Source: Chitinophagaceae bacterium
GTDB lineage: Bacteria > Bacteroidota > Bacteroidia > Chitinophagales > Chitinophagaceae
DNA: 64,000 bases
Direction: 5' to 3'
Assembly: GCA_017307735.1 (NCBI GenBank)
Contig: JAFKGR010000015.1
Coordinates: 1-64,000 of the forward strand
The notes below the pieces were generated by a model, which worked only from the letters and a program-made list of their open reading frames with translations, had not been told where the DNA came from and searched no databases. Positions 46,470-55,469 of the stretch are shown here, piece by piece; position 1 is the first letter of the stretch, and every line of letters begins with the position of its first letter. Position numbers and translations under genes: made by a program.

Positions 46470-47439
46470 TTTTATTGAAAAAGAAAAAAAAGCACGGCGG
46501 GCAGCGATTTGGATTATCGGAGGAATGATTGGTATATGGATCGTACTCAGCATATTTTCTTTTACGGATTCAGCAGCCAGAAAACGACCGGATACCACGC
46601 AGGTCACATTTGCCGGACAAACCGCCTTGCGCGGGAAACAGGTATTTCAGGCATATAATTGTATGGACTGCCATACGATGGTGGGCAACGGAGCTTATTT
46701 TGCACCTGATCTTACGAAGATATACGATCACACGGGCCCAGCCTGGCTGAAGGCTTATTTAAGTTCTCCCGGAACCTATCCTACAAGAGCCATTGTCAAT
46801 GTGAATCTTCAGGAACTTATTCAATCCGGCGCTGTCGGGCCAACGACTTTGGACGATTACCTGGCAAAATATCCCGGCGCAAAAAGCAGAGTTGAGGAAA
46901 GAGGCGGCGTGCAGGCGCTGATGCCAAACTTAGGATTTTCTGCCGATGACATCAAGGCGCTGATTGCCTTTCTTAAATATTCATCCAAACTGAATACCGG
47001 CGGGTGGCCTCCGAAAGTGATTGCCAGCCAGTCTGTGATCCAAAGAGAGGCCGAAAAACTGGAAAGTGAAAGTGGTTTAATAAAATCCAGGGTTACCGGT
47101 GAACTCAAGTCGCCAAATTCATCAGGCGCCGGCGGTGCAGGTTCATCTCCTATCGCTCTGGGAAAGGAACAAACCATAAATCTGGGTTGCGCCGCATGTC
47201 ATTCGGTGGACGGGTCAAAATTGGTGGGGCCGAGTTTTAAAGGATTGTTCGGATCGCAGGTGTCGCTGGATGGCGGCAGAACGGTCACGGCAGATACAGC
47301 CTATATCAGGAAATCTATTCTGGAACCCAATGCGGATATCGTGAAAGGTTTTCCGAAGAGTGTGATGCCTGCATTTGGCGGAACGCTCACCGATGAACAG
47401 ATATCAGATATTATTCAATACATCAAATCTTTAAAATAA
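46462..47439 (+). CDS. norC: NorC-like cytochrome c with a second haem domain
   Basis: A 325-residue electron-transfer subunit. The first 35 residues include a membrane helix, then a NorC-like domain with CMDCH (67-71) and the motif MVGNGAYFAPDLTKIYDHTG. A linker rich in Ser and Gly leads to a second cytochrome c domain with CAACH (243-247), resembling the haem domain fused to subunit II of some cytochrome oxidases (GPSFKGLFGSQVSLDGG). Ordinary NorC has only one haem. It overlaps the small membrane gene and is separated by 5 bp from the catalytic subunit. Confidence 0.88.
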   Translation: MSSFIEKEKKARRAAIWIIGGMIGIWIVLSIFSFTDSAARKRPDTTQVTFAGQTALRGKQVFQAYNCMDCHTMVGNGAYFAPDLTKIYDHTGPAWLKAYLSSPGTYPTRAIVNVNLQELIQSGAVGPTTLDDYLAKYPGAKSRVEERGGVQALMPNLGFSADDIKALIAFLKYSSKLNTGGWPPKVIASQSVIQREAEKLESESGLIKSRVTGELKSPNSSGAGGAGSSPIALGKEQTINLGCAACHSVDGSKLVGPSFKGLFGSQVSLDGGRTVTADTAYIRKSILEPNADIVKGFPKSVMPAFGGTLTDEQISDIIQYIKSLK

Positions 47440-47444
47440 CGGAA

Positions 47445-49361
47445 ATGAATTTTCAGTATAAAACCCAGGCCTTTTCTTACCGTTTTTTTGTGTTGATGCT
47501 GATTCTTTTTGCCGTTCAGATTTTGTTCGGATTATTGCTGGCGCTGATTCAGTTGGATCCTGATCTGTTGAAGGGAACGCTTAATTTTAATGTAGCTCGG
47601 GCATTCCATCTTAATCTGGCAGTGGTCTGGATCGTCACCGGTTTTATGGGTACCATACTCTTCGTAGGTCCTTTGCTGGGTAAAAAAGATATCAGGCCTT
47701 TCTGGCTGATAAAATTTCTGTTCTATGCGCTGATAGTTATTGTAATCTGGACTGCATGTACTTTGCCCCTTGCACAAAAAGGAATTGCCGGATGGATCGG
47801 AAACACGCCCTGGTTGCAACAGGGAAAAGAATATCTGGAAGGGGGAAGAATAACGGACGTTTTGTTGTTGGTCGGCTTTACAATTTTTGCGTATCTCACT
47901 CTTTTTATGTTTCCCAGAAAAGTAAAAACCTGGAACGAAATGCACTGGGGGCTTGCAATCGGAGTATGTGCATTGGCAGGCGTGTGGGTATTCTCATTGA
48001 TTTCTGCCAAAAACCTGGATACCCAGGAATATTTTCGCTGGTATGTCGTCCATTATTGGGTTGAAGCGGTTTGGGAAATAATCCATATTACGCTGATCGG
48101 TTTTTTGTTGTCAAAGTTTTTTGGCGCTGATGAAAAAGAGGTTGGATTTGCTGTATTTTGGGGAGTTAGCCTCGTAGTCCTGAGTGGACTCATTGGAAAT
48201 TCACACCATTACTTCTGGATTGGCACACCTGCTTTCTGGCAATTCTGGGGTTCATTATTCAGCGCGCTGGAACCATTGCCTTTGATCTTCTGTCTGTGGC
48301 ATGTTTATCTGGATGAAAAACACGGAATAACTCCGGTTGAGAACAGACCGGCTTTCTATTTTATTTTTGGTTCAGCCTTATTTGAGTCTATGGGCGCAGG
48401 CGTATTGGGTTTTACGATGACCATGGCTTATGCTAATATCTGGGAACACGGAACCTGGCTCACCGCGGCGCACGGACATCTTGCGCTTTTCGGCGCTTTT
48501 GGCCTGCTGGTCATCGGGGCCACTTATGAAGCAGTCAGAAAATATAAAAATATTTACAGGTTCAGAGGGTATCTTGGTAAACTAAGTTTTTGGTTGCTTT
48601 TCATCGGACTGGTTGGGATCATGGGAAGCTTTGCTTATGGAGGTACCAAAGAAATTTTTGTATATCGTATCCTGGGGTTAGACTGGTGGGCACATCAGGT
48701 GCGGCCGGCAATGGCAAATGCAAGGGTGCTTTTGGGATTTTCAGCCCTTGTATTTATAGCCGGAGCCATCATCCTTATTTATGATCTTTTCACGATGAAG
48801 AACCGGGAAATTTCTGAAGAAGAACAATTCGCACGGAATAATAAACTTGGTTCGTCAAGCCGGATCAGTATGTGGAGAAAAAACATGATGCCCGTTGAAT
48901 TCGGAATCTGGCTGGGAGGAATCTGGTTTTTTGGCCTGGTTGTAACCGGAGGCGTTTTTTCTTTTAATCTGCACAGTGTGAGAGCCGGCGACCCTACCAT
49001 TCCGTTTATTCTTATGGGGATTGGATACATCGGACTGATATTGACAACGCTTCTTTTTGCGGTCAGGTTTCTTCAGGCATTTGAGCAACGCCAGAACATG
49101 CTACAGGTATTACAAAATACGGACAATGAAAATCTTTGCGTTATAGACTTAAAGCCTGTAATCCAGGTGAGAGACAAAGAAAAATTGATACTCGAGGCCT
49201 TCAATCGTTTGAATTATGGGGAGGCCTTTGTGATGGTCTCAGATAAAAATCTATCTGAACAACACCCTGTTCTGCACAAAGTACTGGGAGTCAGTTTTGC
49301 GTGGGAAAGTCTGGAAGAAGGGCCGCAGGAATGGAAAGTCAAGATAGGAAAACTGAATTAA
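47445..49361 (+). CDS. norB: Nitric oxide reductase catalytic subunit fused to DUF2249
   Basis: A 638-residue haem-copper-superfamily membrane protein. Residues typical of cytochrome c-dependent NO reductase NorB are present: H55, HYWVEAVWE (H203, E207, E211), HH at 254-255, E276 in SALEPLPL, and HGHLALFGAFG (H343, H345). The order GNSHHYFWIGTPAFWQFWG matches NorB rather than oxygen reductases. After the last helix, from about residue 563, an extra domain follows (NLCVIDLKPVIQVRDKEKLI ... YGEAFVMVS ... AWESLEEGPQEWKVKI) that matches DUF2249, which is usually a separate small protein near denitrification genes. It reduces NO to nitrous oxide, presumably using electrons from the cytochrome encoded upstream. 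Confidence 0.9.
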   Translation: MNFQYKTQAFSYRFFVLMLILFAVQILFGLLLALIQLDPDLLKGTLNFNVARAFHLNLAVVWIVTGFMGTILFVGPLLGKKDIRPFWLIKFLFYALIVIVIWTACTLPLAQKGIAGWIGNTPWLQQGKEYLEGGRITDVLLLVGFTIFAYLTLFMFPRKVKTWNEMHWGLAIGVCALAGVWVFSLISAKNLDTQEYFRWYVVHYWVEAVWEIIHITLIGFLLSKFFGADEKEVGFAVFWGVSLVVLSGLIGNSHHYFWIGTPAFWQFWGSLFSALEPLPLIFCLWHVYLDEKHGITPVENRPAFYFIFGSALFESMGAGVLGFTMTMAYANIWEHGTWLTAAHGHLALFGAFGLLVIGATYEAVRKYKNIYRFRGYLGKLSFWLLFIGLVGIMGSFAYGGTKEIFVYRILGLDWWAHQVRPAMANARVLLGFSALVFIAGAIILIYDLFTMKNREISEEEQFARNNKLGSSSRISMWRKNMMPVEFGIWLGGIWFFGLVVTGGVFSFNLHSVRAGDPTIPFILMGIGYIGLILTTLLFAVRFLQAFEQRQNMLQVLQNTDNENLCVIDLKPVIQVRDKEKLILEAFNRLNYGEAFVMVSDKNLSEQHPVLHKVLGVSFAWESLEEGPQEWKVKIGKLN

Positions 49362-49454
49362 AAAGACCCGGTCTGAAGATTTAATTCCAAATTTTCAGAT
49401 TAATGCAATTAAAACTGTGCAGCTTTAATAGAATGGTAGATCAGGGAAACTTCT

Positions 49455-50330
49455 TTAGTGCTTCACAATTTCTTTGACAATCCCACCCTGTGGTTCGCGT
49501 ACCGTTTGTGTAAAGATGAATGCTTTGGGGTCTATGGAGTGTACAATATTTCTGAGCCTGCGCACTTCAAGGCGGGTAACAATCGTAAAAATAATATCCA
49601 CCTCATTGCTCACTTCAAAAGATTCTTTCATAAACCCGCGCTCTCCTTTATAAACCGTAATTCCTTTGCTGAGCGTCAATACCAGTACTCTTTTAATTTC
49701 TTCACTATTGGCCGAAATGATGGTGACACCGGTATAAGCTTCAATTCCCTCGATCACATATTTTGTGGTTTGCCCTGCAATGATATACGTGAGAATGGCA
49801 TACAAAGCAGTATCTACCTTCAGGAATATGGCGGCCAGAATGAAGATGATCATGTTGAGTCCCAGAATAATTTCTGTAATGCTGAATCCGCTTTTCTTCA
49901 TCGTCAATTGGGCTATTACTTCCATTCCGTCAAATGTGCCGCCGCCTCTCATAGCCAATCCGATTCCAATGCCGATAAAGAACCCGCCGAATACGGCGAT
50001 CAATAATTTATCGTGAGTAAGTTCTGGAAAAGGAACAAAGTATAGCATGATGGCAATTAGGACGATGGTCAGGCTGCTCCTGATTCCGAATTTTCTGTTC
50101 ACTTTAAAGAAAGCCAGCAGGACAAAGGGGATATTAAGTATAATCAATAACAGTCCTAAATTCCAGTCATACACTTCAAAAAGCAACAAGGAGATACCTG
50201 TAATTCCTCCGTCCAAAAAGTGGTTGGGCACGAGAAAGCTTTTTAGGGCAAAAGAAGCTGAAATCACACTCAGGATGAGATAAATCACATCCGAAGCTGA
50301 AAATAGGTGATCATGCTTTTTTGAAGACAT
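49455..50330 (-). CDS. YitT-family membrane protein with DUF2179 domain
   Basis: A 291-residue protein with about five membrane helices (SDVIYLILSVISASFALKSF and following) and a soluble C-terminal DUF2179 domain (GVTIISANSEEIKRVLVLTL, IFTIVTRLEVRRLRNIVHSI). The family is widespread and its transport role is unproven. The start lies 12 bp after the stop of the HD hydrolase gene on the minus strand, so the two are probably co-transcribed. It converges on the norB gene across 93 bp. Confidence 0.9.
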   Translation of the reverse strand: MSSKKHDHLFSASDVIYLILSVISASFALKSFLVPNHFLDGGITGISLLLFEVYDWNLGLLLIILNIPFVLLAFFKVNRKFGIRSSLTIVLIAIMLYFVPFPELTHDKLLIAVFGGFFIGIGIGLAMRGGGTFDGMEVIAQLTMKKSGFSITEIILGLNMIIFILAAIFLKVDTALYAILTYIIAGQTTKYVIEGIEAYTGVTIISANSEEIKRVLVLTLSKGITVYKGERGFMKESFEVSNEVDIIFTIVTRLEVRRLRNIVHSIDPKAFIFTQTVREPQGGIVKEIVKH

Positions 50331-50342
50331 ATCTGATAATCT

Positions 50343-50921
50343 TTATTTTATTAGAGATTTAATCAATTGCAAGTTCTTGAGTTTTGTTGGTCTTCTTTTT
50401 TGTTTTGCGGTTTCTGTAAAATACGAATGACTTTCCAAAAACCTCTCCTGCATTCTGTTCCATTCATCTTCGTTTGATAAAACCCCTGTCAGTTTCAGTT
50501 CTTCAAATAACTTCTTATCAATGGTAAAAAAATCGTCACGTCCCAGATAATCCAAATCCGCATCAGCCAAAATTTCACCCAAATGATTCTGGGGTGATTG
50601 GGGGACTTTGGTTGCCATGATAATTTTTTTGATCCTGCTGATCTGTTCGTTTGAATAGCCATACAACGGCAGATATTGTTCAGCAATCTCACACGATTTT
50701 TGTTCGTGGCCTTTTGACCCGAAGATATAACCTGAATCGTGAAATAATGCTGCGGTCAGCAATAAAGTTAAGTCATCTCCATTTATTTTTTCCGCACGGG
50801 CTATTTCCTTTGCAGCATGGATTACATCCGATGTGTGGGAAGCATTGTGATAGACCAAATAGGAGGGCAATTTCTCTTCTAATTTTTTCAGAATAACATT
50901 TCTGACAGACTGGTAATCCAT
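50343..50921 (-). CDS. HD-domain phosphohydrolase
   Basis: A 192-residue metal-dependent hydrolase. The HD motif is FHDSG (with metal ligands H and D), preceded by YHNASHTSDVIHAA and followed by KGHEQKSCEIAEQYLP. It may act on nucleotides or alarmones; substrate unknown. It is first in a two-gene unit with the YitT protein. Divergent from the acyl-CoA dehydrogenase gene at 51050, with 128 bp between. Confidence 0.88.
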   Translation of the reverse strand: MDYQSVRNVILKKLEEKLPSYLVYHNASHTSDVIHAAKEIARAEKINGDDLTLLLTAALFHDSGYIFGSKGHEQKSCEIAEQYLPLYGYSNEQISRIKKIIMATKVPQSPQNHLGEILADADLDYLGRDDFFTIDKKLFEELKLTGVLSNEDEWNRMQERFLESHSYFTETAKQKRRPTKLKNLQLIKSLIK

Positions 50922-51049
50922 TTATTTCTTTAAGTTTAAGAGATGTTTAATTTCTATGGTATTGGACTTTGCTTACACAAGGTACATAGCCATCTCCGAA
51001 AATCTAAAATATCGTTTTAAATTTAAAGTGGTGAAAAAACTTTTTAGCT

Positions 51050-52729
51050 ATGCAAATACATACACCGTATTCCGGTTTCAATCAGGATTCTCCACGATTG
51101 ATTAACGAATATTTGAATGATAAATTTCTTCTTGATTATCTGAAGGTTTATTTGCCCCGGAATATTTTGGAAGAAATCAGCCCGGATTTAAGCCGGTTTG
51201 GGAAACGGGCAGCTACAGAACTTGTTGATTATGCGAGTGCCTGCGAAAGTAATCCTCCGCAACTTATCAGCTATAATGCGTGGGGTGAGCGGGTGGACGA
51301 AATCAGAGTGGCGCCTGAATGGAAAAAATTCAGGGATATTGCTGCGGAAGAAGGCCTGGTAGCTATTGGATACGAAAGGAAGTATGCTGAGTTTTCCAGG
51401 TTATATCAGTTCGTAAAGTTGTATTTGTTCACCCCGTCTTCTGCCATGTATGCATGCCCGTTAGCGATGTCGGATGGTGCGGCAAGGCTGATAGAACATT
51501 TCGGAGATAATTTTTTAAAAGCGAATTCTTTTCGGGGTTTGATTTCGAGAGATGCAAAAAAGTTTTTGACAAGCGGCCAATGGATGACAGAACGGACCGG
51601 GGGTTCAGATGTGTCCCGTTCAATGACGCTTGCTTATTATGAAAACGGCAGTTATGTTTTGAGAGGGCACAAATGGTTTACATCAGCCATTCTTGCAGAC
51701 ATGGCTTTCACACTGGCATCCACGGAACAGCCTCAGGATGGAAAACGCGCACCGCTTTCTTTGTTTTATATGCCGATTCGAAATGAAGATGGATCACTGA
51801 ACGGAATTCAGATTGAAGCTTTGAAAGATAAGTTGGGGACAAGGGCATTGCCAACCGCACAACTTTTACTCACAGGTGCAAAGGCAAGATTGGTGAGTGA
51901 AAAAGGAAAAGGGGTGAAGACCATTTCCACTCTTTTCAATGTGACCAGAATTTATAATACAATGACAGCCGTTTCGTATATGCGCCGGGCATTTGCGATG
52001 TCTGAAGCGTATGGAAATATCAGAGAAACTTTTGGGAAGAAAATTAATAAACATATTCTTTTTCAAAAAAGCCTCACTGAATTGAAGATGACTTATGAAA
52101 GTAATTTTTTACTTGGTTTTTTTCTGATAAGATTGTTGGGAAAGGAAGACTGTAAAAAAGCTTCACAAAATGAAATTGCTGTTTTGAGGTTACTGACTCC
52201 TGTAGCAAAATTATACACGGCAAAATGGGCAATTTCTTCAGCATCAGAATATATCGAGATGTTTGGCGGATTGGGATACCTGGAAGATACCAATGTGCCA
52301 TGGTTATTGCGCGATGCACAGGTGCTGAGTATTTGGGAAGGCACTACCAATGTGCTTTCACTGGATATGCTCAGGGCCATTGAAAAAGAAAATGGATTAA
52401 AGGAATATCATTTTTTCGCAGAGAATCTTTTGGAATCGATTACAAGTTCAGAATTGGAATATCCAAAATCTCTTTTGAATCGAAAATTAAAAGGGCTATA
52501 CGATTTTCTATCAAAAATTTCATCATCTGAAGAAATGGAAGGAAACGCTCGTGACATTGCTTTCTATTTTGCTGAATTGACCATCGGATTGCTTTGGCTT
52601 GATTTTGTTCAAAAGAATCCTGATGAGGAATATTTGGGTGCCATGAATTATTGGTTGAGATTCAGGGTACGGGAAGAAACATTGGGTTCGTATAAAATGA
52701 TCACCGGTAACGTAGCAATAAAAAAGTAA
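51050..52729 (+). CDS. Acyl-CoA dehydrogenase (AidB/long-type)
   Basis: A 559-residue flavoprotein. Family features include TSGQWMTERTGGSDVSRS (FAD-binding middle), the substrate-region segment FNVTRIYNTMTAVSYMRRAF and the C-terminal signature AQVLSIWEGTTNVLSLDMLR. The length and the N-terminal extension place it among the AidB-like or larger acyl-CoA dehydrogenases. It removes two hydrogens from an acyl-CoA; chain length cannot be read. It is followed after 39 bp by a thioesterase gene, suggesting a joint role in fatty acyl-CoA turnover. Confidence 0.9.
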   Translation: MQIHTPYSGFNQDSPRLINEYLNDKFLLDYLKVYLPRNILEEISPDLSRFGKRAATELVDYASACESNPPQLISYNAWGERVDEIRVAPEWKKFRDIAAEEGLVAIGYERKYAEFSRLYQFVKLYLFTPSSAMYACPLAMSDGAARLIEHFGDNFLKANSFRGLISRDAKKFLTSGQWMTERTGGSDVSRSMTLAYYENGSYVLRGHKWFTSAILADMAFTLASTEQPQDGKRAPLSLFYMPIRNEDGSLNGIQIEALKDKLGTRALPTAQLLLTGAKARLVSEKGKGVKTISTLFNVTRIYNTMTAVSYMRRAFAMSEAYGNIRETFGKKINKHILFQKSLTELKMTYESNFLLGFFLIRLLGKEDCKKASQNEIAVLRLLTPVAKLYTAKWAISSASEYIEMFGGLGYLEDTNVPWLLRDAQVLSIWEGTTNVLSLDMLRAIEKENGLKEYHFFAENLLESITSSELEYPKSLLNRKLKGLYDFLSKISSSEEMEGNARDIAFYFAELTIGLLWLDFVQKNPDEEYLGAMNYWLRFRVREETLGSYKMITGNVAIKK

Positions 52730-52768
52730 CAGCGAAAGCACAATACCTTTGCCATCTGAATTATCAAA

Positions 52769-53641
52769 ATGAATACAACAAAGGAACTGATTGATTTGAT
52801 TGAGCTGAAGCAAATAAATAATCACAATTTTGAGGGGAAGAGTATTTCTGTGGGAAGTGCGAATGTTTTTGGTGGCCAGGTTTTGGCCCAGGCCTTGAAT
52901 GCTGCGAGCCGGACGGTACCTGAAGACCGGGTTTGCCATTCCATTCATGCCTATTTTATTTTGAGAGGTGATTTGGAAAAACCAATTCACTACCGGGTAC
53001 AACGGGTGCGTGATGGTGGAAGTTTTACAACGCGATATGTCACCGCAGAGCAGGATGATAAATCTATTTTTGTTTTGGCCGGATCTTTTCAAATCAGAGA
53101 GAAGGGGTACGAGTTTCAGGGTAAGATGCCGGTGGTTCCGGGTCCGGAATCGGTATTGAGCCTGGCAGAAATTTATGAACAAACAAAAAATTTTCTTCCT
53201 GAAAAGCTGAAACGGTTTCTCAGTAAAGAAAGGCCGGTTACTTTTAAGCCGACGGTTTTGCCTGATCTGTTGGGGAAGTCTGATTTGCCTCCCAATCAAA
53301 ATATCTGGTTCAGATTTAATGAGGTTTCTGACAATTTAGGTATTCAACATTTTCAGGAAGTGCTTGCTTATGCTTCGGATTACAACCTGTTACCGACTGC
53401 ATTGCATCCGCATGCATCCAAAGCCAATCCTGCCAATACTATGTTGGCAAGCCTTGACCATGCCATGTGGTTTCACCGTGAACCTGAAAAGTTCTCTGAT
53501 TGGTTTTTATACAATATTGATGTGCAGAGCAATTCCAATGCAAGAGGTTTGGTAACAGGGAAAATCTTTTCACAGGATGGAAAGTTGATCGCCAGTGTTG
53601 CACAGGAGGGATTGATCAGAGAGGCGATTAAGAAGGGATGA
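52769..53641 (+). CDS. tesB: Acyl-CoA thioesterase II
   Basis: A 290-residue double hotdog-fold thioesterase that hydrolyses acyl-CoA. Recognisable parts are VFGGQVLAQALNAASRTVPE, RDGGSFTTRYVTAEQDDKSI, and the C-terminal MLASLDHAMWFHREPEKFSD, where the aspartate of SLDH is the catalytic position. The length matches the TesB family (about 285). It lies 39 bp after the acyl-CoA dehydrogenase, probably in one operon. A 282-bp region without genes follows. Confidence 0.92.
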   Translation: MNTTKELIDLIELKQINNHNFEGKSISVGSANVFGGQVLAQALNAASRTVPEDRVCHSIHAYFILRGDLEKPIHYRVQRVRDGGSFTTRYVTAEQDDKSIFVLAGSFQIREKGYEFQGKMPVVPGPESVLSLAEIYEQTKNFLPEKLKRFLSKERPVTFKPTVLPDLLGKSDLPPNQNIWFRFNEVSDNLGIQHFQEVLAYASDYNLLPTALHPHASKANPANTMLASLDHAMWFHREPEKFSDWFLYNIDVQSNSNARGLVTGKIFSQDGKLIASVAQEGLIREAIKKG

Positions 53642-53923
53642 AGTTTTGGTAATGATACAGATCCGAATTGAAAAAGAAAGTTTTACATTAACAATGATCT
53701 GGAAGTTTCATCTTTCCTGCGTTCACGAAAAATAAAAACTAAAAAGATCTTTGATTGCAAGCTCCTTTTTTTGTTCAACATATCAGGGGCGTTGGTAAAT
53801 TGTTCTTTTTATTCCGGCGGTTATTCAAATTTAAACCCATTGGATTTGTATTGGAGATTGTGAACAATATTATTTAACTGGTGGTGCTTCTGATTTAATT
53901 CTCCTTTTTCTAATTTTACTTTT

Positions 53924-54304
53924 GTGGAAAACGAAAAACTTCGAATTGACAAATACCTTTGGAGTATCCGCATTTTTAAGACCAGAGGGCTTGCTGCGGA
54001 AGCCTGTCATTCAGGAAAAGTGAAGATGAATGGCGCTGCTGTAAAGGCTTCGAAGAATGTGTGTGTTGGCGATAAATATGAAGTGAAAACCCATGAAAAA
54101 AAATGGTTGATAGAAGTGACCGGATTATTGCACCAACGTGTTAAATTTGCCGACTCTTTGAATTATTATGTGGATCTGACGCCCGAAAAAAAGAAAGATG
54201 AATTCCAAAACAGTGCATTTATCTTTAATACGGGAAAGAGGAAAAGTAAACAGGGAAGGCCCACAAAGAAAGATAAGAGGATGCTTGACAAGTTTTTTGA
54301 ATAA
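53924..54304 (+). CDS. S4-domain RNA-binding protein (HslR-like)
   Basis: A 126-residue protein with an S4 domain at the N-terminus (LRIDKYLWSIRIFKTRGLAA, then KVKMNGAAVKASKNVCVGDK), as in the heat-shock ribosome-associated protein HslR. It binds structured RNA, in E. coli the stalled large ribosomal subunit. The GTG start at 53924 fits the conserved RIDKYLW beginning. Oddly, TACTTTTG, a perfect -7 box, ends at that very G, so a leaderless or alternative start is possible. The tail is lysine-rich (KKDKRM). The stop codon abuts directly on the first tRNA-derived repeat. Confidence 0.85.
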   Translation: MENEKLRIDKYLWSIRIFKTRGLAAEACHSGKVKMNGAAVKASKNVCVGDKYEVKTHEKKWLIEVTGLLHQRVKFADSLNYYVDLTPEKKKDEFQNSAFIFNTGKRKSKQGRPTKKDKRMLDKFFE

Positions 54305-55319
54305 GCGGAAGTAGCTCACCTGGTAGAGCGACAGCTTCCTCTCGCTGAAAGTGGATAGGTAGTGGGAGATAATTTTGAGGAGAAAAAAAATATCAGGAAA
54401 AAGTTCTTTGGGAATAGGAAATAATTTTAAGCGGAAGTAGCTCACCTGGTAGAGCGACAGCTTCCTCCCGCAATGTGCGGGATAGGTAGCGGGAGATAGT
54501 TTTGAGGAGAAAAAAAATATCAGGAAAAAGTTCTTTTGGAAAATAAAATAATTTTAAGCGGAAGTAGCTCACTTGGTAGAGCGACAGCTTCCTCCCGCAT
54601 TGTGCGGGATAGGTAGCGGGAGATAATTTTGAGGAGAAAAGAAGTATCAGGGAAAAGTTCAATGGGAATAGGAAATAATTTTAAGCGGAAGTAGCTCACC
54701 TGGTAGAGCGACAGCTTCCTCCCGCATTGTGCGGGATAGGTAGTGGGAGATAATTTTGAGGAGAAAAAAAATATCAGGAAAAAGTTCATTGGGAATAGGA
54801 AATAATTTTAAGCGGAAGTAGCTCACCTGGTAGAGCGACAGCTTCCTCCCGCAATGTGCGGGATAGGTAGCGGGAGATAATTTTGAGGAGAAAAAAAATA
54901 TCAGGAAAAAGTTCTTTTGGAAAATAAAATAATTTTAAGCGGAAGTAGCTCACCTGGTAGAGCGACAGCTTCTTCCCGCAATGTGCGGGATAGGTAGCAG
55001 GAGATAATTTTGAGGAGAAAAAAAATATCAGGAAAAAGTTCATTGGGAATAGGAAATAATTTTAAGCGGAAGTAGCTCACTTGGTAGAGCGACAGCTTCC
55101 TCCCGCAATGTGCGGGATAGGTAGCGGGAGATAGTTTTGAGGAGAAAAAAAATATCAGGAAAAAGTTCTTTGGGAAAATAAAATAATTTTAAGCGGAAGT
55201 AGCTCACCTGGTAGAGCGACAGCTTCTTCCCGCAATGTGCGGGATAGGTAGCAGGAGATAATTTTGAGGAGAAAAGAAGTATCAGGGAAAAGTTCAATGG
55301 GAATAGGAAATAATTTTAA
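54305..55319 (+). repeat. Tandem array of eight truncated tRNA-Gly repeats (127 bp each)
   Basis: Copies begin at 54305, 54431, 54558, 54685, 54812, 54939, 55066 and 55193; the ninth unit at 55320 is the intact tRNA. Spacing is 127 bp (126 for the first). Each copy starts with bases 1-35 of tRNA-Gly (GCGGAAGTAGCTCACCTGGT..., identical apart from ACCTGG/ACTTGG), ending inside the anticodon. Bases 36-42 are replaced by a hairpin (TCCCGC-AATGT-GCGGGA). The tRNA segment TAGGTAGCGGG then follows, and the T loop and 3' acceptor are lost. An A-rich spacer with GAGGAG completes the unit. 127 is not a multiple of three, so the array is not coding. CTCCCGC can also pair with GCGGGAG, and copy 1 keeps this pairing with G-T pairs. 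Confidence 0.9.
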
Positions 55320-55392
55320 GCGGAAGTAGCTCACCTGGTAGAGCGACAGCTTCCCAAGCTGTAGGTAGCGGGTTCGAGTCCCGTCTTCCGCT
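55320..55392 (+). tRNA. tRNA-Gly (anticodon CCC)
   Basis: A 73-base cloverleaf: acceptor GCGGAAG/CTTCCGC, D stem GCTC/GAGC, anticodon stem ACAGC/GCTGT with loop TTCCCAA (anticodon CCC, reads GGG), T stem GCGGG/CCCGT with loop TTCGAGT (last pair G-T), discriminator T. CCA is not encoded. A run of T residues follows (55394-55400). It is the last and only complete unit of a nine-unit tandem array and the array spacer forms its immediate upstream sequence. Confidence 0.95.
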
Positions 55393-55469
55393 CTTTTTTT
55401 AAGCTCCAGGTTCCATGTTCTGAGTTTCAAACTCACCACTATGGACAGACGCTTTAACACCTAATCCCA

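Noticed and set aside
54305..55319. CRISPR array or repetitive protein gene
   Set aside because: Units are 127 bp with no unique spacers, so it is not CRISPR. The period is not a multiple of three and the minus-strand open frames shift frame from unit to unit, so they are not a repeat protein.
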